A stretch of 64,000 nt of DNA from assembly GCA_027493525.1 (NCBI GenBank), contig JAOSKN010000002.1:2079326-2143325 (forward strand), written 5' to 3'. A program made the position numbers and the translations under genes. Positions 61,671 through 64,000 of this stretch are shown piece after piece. The notes beneath the pieces were generated by a model. It saw only the letters and a list, made by a program, of their open reading frames with translations, did no database searches and was not told the origin of the DNA. The stretch comes from Planctomycetota bacterium (GTDB lineage: Bacteria; Planctomycetota; SZUA-567; H5-PLA8). Each line of letters starts with the position of its first letter. Position 1 is the first letter of the stretch.

Positions 61671-61845
61671 CACGGAGAACACGGAGGGCGCAGAGAACGG
61701 CAGGCGCGGGGTGCAGTGATCGGACCAGGGGTCGGTACCGCACCGCACGGGGCGGCTGCGCCGACCCGTGGCACGCCTTCCAAACCCGCCTCGCAGTTCC
61801 CTGTCACTTCCGTGAGCTCCGTGGTCCCTTCAATCGCTTTTGACG
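61671..61845. repeat. Imperfect inverted-repeat element (ACCACGGAG type)
   Basis: The left arm begins AACCACGGAGAACACGGAG; the right arm, read on the minus strand, begins ACCACGGAGCTCACGGAAGT. Both continue with shared GACAGGGAACT-like and CAGAGAACGGCAGG-like segments. The arms are about 40 nt, separated by about 90 nt. No coding signal. Related pieces are at 10596-10722 and 50081-50106. Confidence 0.6.
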
Positions 61846-61906
61846 CCGCGCGCGGCGTTGGTTAGCGTGGGACCTTCGCTTCACGGACAACCCAAGGGGG
61901 CAGCGC

Positions 61907-62941
61907 ATGAAACCGATCCGGGTCGGCATCGTCGGGTACGGCTGGGTCGCCGGGGCGCACATCACTTCGTTGCACGAGATCGAAGGCGTGCAGGTCGCCG
62001 CGGTCTGCTCGCGCCGCAAGCTCGACGCGAAGGCGCTCAGCGCCAAGCACGGCTCGGAGATCGCCGTCTACAACGATTACAAGAAAATGTGCGCCGACAA
62101 AAAGCTCGACATCGTCAGCGTCTGCACGCCGCATCCGTTCCACCCCGAGCAGGTCGAACTGGCCGCGCAGGCCGGGAAGCACCTGATCATCGAGAAGCCC
62201 ATCGCGATCGACAAGCCGGGCCTGGACCGCGTCGAGGCCGCGGTCAAGAAGCACAAGATCAAGGCCTGCGTCTGCTTCGAGGTCCGCGTCGCCGGGCAGT
62301 TCCAGACCTACCACGCGATGCTTAAGCAGGGCGTCCTCGGGAAGCTCCACTACGGCGAGATCGACTACTACCACGGCATCGGCCCGTGGTATGGGCAGTA
62401 CGAGTGGAACAAGAAGAAAGCCTTCGGCGGCAGTTCGCTCCTCACCGCCGGCTGCCACGCCCTCGACGCGCTGCTCTGGCTGATGGGCTCGCAGCCCGTC
62501 GAGGTTTGCAGCTACAGCACCCAATCGGCGCACCCTTACTTCAAAGCCTACGATTACCCCACCACCAGCAGCACGCTGATCAAGTTCAAGAACGGCGCGG
62601 TGGGCAAGACGGCCAGCGTCATCGACTGCTTCCAGCCCTACCTCTTCAACACCCACCTCTGCGGCAGCGAAGGGAGCATCTGGAACGACAAGTTCCACAC
62701 TTCGAAGTTCAAGGGCCTCGACAAGAGCGGCTGGAGCACCCTGCACACGCCGCTGGTGGACAGCGGGGACGTCGCGCACCATCCGTACACGGCGCTCTTC
62801 AAGGATTTCATCGAGGCCCTGCGCGCGAACGGGAAACCCATGTTCTCCTTCGAGGAAGGCCTGCTCTCCCACCGCGTCTGCCTGGCCGCGGACCGGAGCG
62901 CCGCCGAAGGCCGGCCGGTGAAAGTGAAGGAGCTGGCGTGA
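61907..62941 (+). CDS. Gfo/Idh/MocA family oxidoreductase
   Basis: The 344-residue protein has the Rossmann start IRVGIVGYGWVAGAHITSL, the active-site EKP in HLIIEKPIAIDKPGLD near residue 95, and the C-terminal domain with GGSSLLTAGCHALDALLWLMG and GKTASVIDCFQPYLF. AGGGGG precedes the ATG. Probably a sugar or polyol dehydrogenase; it may belong with the AraC/PhyH module. Confidence 0.92.
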   Translation: MKPIRVGIVGYGWVAGAHITSLHEIEGVQVAAVCSRRKLDAKALSAKHGSEIAVYNDYKKMCADKKLDIVSVCTPHPFHPEQVELAAQAGKHLIIEKPIAIDKPGLDRVEAAVKKHKIKACVCFEVRVAGQFQTYHAMLKQGVLGKLHYGEIDYYHGIGPWYGQYEWNKKKAFGGSSLLTAGCHALDALLWLMGSQPVEVCSYSTQSAHPYFKAYDYPTTSSTLIKFKNGAVGKTASVIDCFQPYLFNTHLCGSEGSIWNDKFHTSKFKGLDKSGWSTLHTPLVDSGDVAHHPYTALFKDFIEALRANGKPMFSFEEGLLSHRVCLAADRSAAEGRPVKVKELA

Positions 62942-63071
62942 AAGGCAATCGCGGAAGCGCGGCGCGCGCGAAGGACGGCGGGCCGGAATTGGGGCGGCGC
63001 CGGGCCTGATCGGCGCGCGGGCAGGATCCGAATCGCCTTCACGTGCCGCTTGGCACGCGCACTAAAACAAA

Positions 63072-63097
63072 CGGGAGCGGCGTTCCCGCCGCTCCCG
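63072..63097 (-). terminator. Rho-independent terminator of the DUF1501 gene
   Basis: An 11-bp perfect stem CGGGAGCGGCG / CGCCGCTCCCG around TTCC. Read on the minus strand it is followed by TTTGTTTTAG, a T-rich tract. It lies 29 nt after the DUF1501 stop. Confidence 0.8.
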
Positions 63098-63125
63098 CTG
63101 AAGTCCCGCCTGTCCGCTTGCCGGG

Positions 63126-64000
63126 CTACGCGAGCAGATCCTTGACCGACTCGCCTTCGTTGACGATCTTGATCGGGCGTCCCTGGTCGGAGAAGTTGTC
63201 CTTCTTGTAGTCGATCCCGAGCAGGTCGAACATGGTGGCGTGAATGTCGCCGGGGCGCACGGGCTTGTCCTTCACCGCCGCGCCGCCGTCGTCGCTGGCG
63301 CCGTGGCAATAGCCCTTCTTCGCGCCGCCGCCGGCGAAGAGCGCCGACCAGACGCGCGGGTAGTGGTCGCGCCCGCTGCGGTTGTTGATCTGCGGCGTGC
63401 GTCCGAACTCGCCCGTGCAGACGATCAGCGTCGTCTCCAGCTTGCCGCTCGCCGCGAGGTCCTCGATCAGGTTCCCCAGGCCGCGGTCCAGCCGGCCGCT
63501 CAGCCGCGGGATGCTCTCCTTGAACGCGTCGTTGTGCGTGTCCCAGCCGCCGAGCGACACCTCGCAGAAGCGCACCCCGGCCTCGACCAGCCGCCGCGCG
63601 ATAAGGCAGCTCTTGGCGAACCCGTCGTTTCCGTAGCGCTGCACCACCGCGGGGTTCTCGTTCTTCAGGTCGAAGGCCTTGACCGACTCGCTGTACATGA
63701 GCTGGATCGCGTCGTTGAAGTGACCGCCGTAATCGTCCACCGCCTGCCCGCGCTTCTGCACCGCGAAGGGGCCGTCCAGCGAGCGGAGCAGTTGCATGCG
63801 GTTGTTGTAGCGCTGCTGCGGCACCCCGTCCGGGCGGACCAGGTTGCGCACCGGGTTGTTCGGGTCGCCGATCTGGAACGGCGCGACCTTCGCGCCCAGG
63901 AACCCCGCGCCCCAGGAACTGCCGCCGATGGAGATGTACGCGGGCAGGTCCGCGTTCTTCTTGGGCAGCTCGCTGATGGCCAGCGAACCCAGGCTGGGGT
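63126..64000 (-). CDS. DUF1501 domain-containing protein, partial at the right edge
   Basis: The 291 codons visible are the C-terminal part; the gene continues past the window's right end with no start codon needed in view (the open frame holds LPAYISIGGSSWGAGFLGAK upstream). Characteristic sulfatase-like DUF1501 motifs: RFCEVSLGGWDTHNDAF, VCTGEFGRTPQINNR, GRDHYPRVWSALFAGGG and PVRPGDIHATMFDLLGID. Members are abundant in Planctomycetota, usually secreted and often paired with DUF1553/DUF1549 genes, which may lie beyond the edge. Function unknown. A good terminator follows. Confidence 0.93.
   Translation of the reverse strand, partial: PSLGSLAISELPKKNADLPAYISIGGSSWGAGFLGAKVAPFQIGDPNNPVRNLVRPDGVPQQRYNNRMQLLRSLDGPFAVQKRGQAVDDYGGHFNDAIQLMYSESVKAFDLKNENPAVVQRYGNDGFAKSCLIARRLVEAGVRFCEVSLGGWDTHNDAFKESIPRLSGRLDRGLGNLIEDLAASGKLETTLIVCTGEFGRTPQINNRSGRDHYPRVWSALFAGGGAKKGYCHGASDDGGAAVKDKPVRPGDIHATMFDLLGIDYKKDNFSDQGRPIKIVNEGESVKDLLA

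Noticed and set aside
1..64000. tRNA, rRNA and prophage genes
   Set aside because: No rRNA segments, tRNA-like arms or phage structural genes were recognised; only the IS66 element is mobile.

Overview
This 64-kb window is GC-rich (roughly two-thirds G+C by eye), gene-dense, and reads as one chromosomal segment of a free-living heterotrophic bacterium. The content points to the PVC superphylum, most likely Planctomycetota. It has a DUF1501 protein, two very large Ser/Thr-kinase proteins, PEGA-domain membrane proteins, a secreted protein with an STN-like end, four Gfo/Idh/MocA oxidoreductases, a phytanoyl-CoA-dioxygenase-like protein, and LacI, AraC and IclR regulators beside small catabolic clusters. 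No rRNA, tRNA or CRISPR array was recognised. The taxonomic call is inference from gene content.

Layout. 0.3-6.8 kb: a large secreted modular protein followed by two tandem PEGA/TPR-like membrane proteins. 6.9-11.5 kb: glycine cleavage genes gcvH, gcvPA, a YbjQ-type gene, gcvPB and a lipoate-ligase-like gene; gcvT and the L-protein gene are not here. 11.7-15.5 kb: a metallophosphoesterase convergent with a LacI-oxidoreductase-sugar isomerase operon. 15.7-20.2 kb: a BMP-type (nucleoside/sugar) ABC transporter (ATPase and two permeases) and a tandem PTPS/QueD-like protein. 20.2-28.7 kb: membrane and secreted proteins, trpF and an oxidoreductase. 28.7-32.1 kb: two overlapping histidine kinase genes. 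32.6-40.2 kb: an IclR-headed catabolic cluster (class-III aminotransferase, galactonate-dehydratase-like enzyme, SDR, GNAT, ceramidase-like hydrolase, oxidoreductase). 40.3-43.7 kb: a protein with two FHA domains, a 12 x 16-residue ER/K helix and a kinase domain. 43.9-47.2 kb: a GNAT gene, a methyltransferase gene, and a complete IS66-type element with a perfect 8-bp target duplication inside the start of a small gene. 47.3-54.2 kb: a complete hut operon (hutU, hutG, hutI, hutH) divergent from an NHS-type MFS transporter. 54.3-59.9 kb: small secreted or membrane proteins and a kinase with a repeat-rich C-terminal half. 59.9-64 kb: a dioxygenase divergent from an AraC regulator, another oxidoreductase, and a DUF1501 gene running off the right edge.

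Eight genes are each broken or altered at their end by one apparent single-base indel, usually in a short homopolymer: about 3.20, 12.42, 16.63, 17.38, 39.04, 42.97, 44.01 and 58.70 kb. The other reading frame restores family-typical protein in every case. Sequencing or assembly error is the simplest explanation, and the affected genes are annotated here as probable full-length genes. The observations most worth following are the IS66 insertion that supplies a new start codon, the FHA-FHA-ER/K-kinase architecture, the uncharacterised IclR cluster with its operator-like sites, and short repeats that appear to have been inserted in frame into the lipoate ligase gene.
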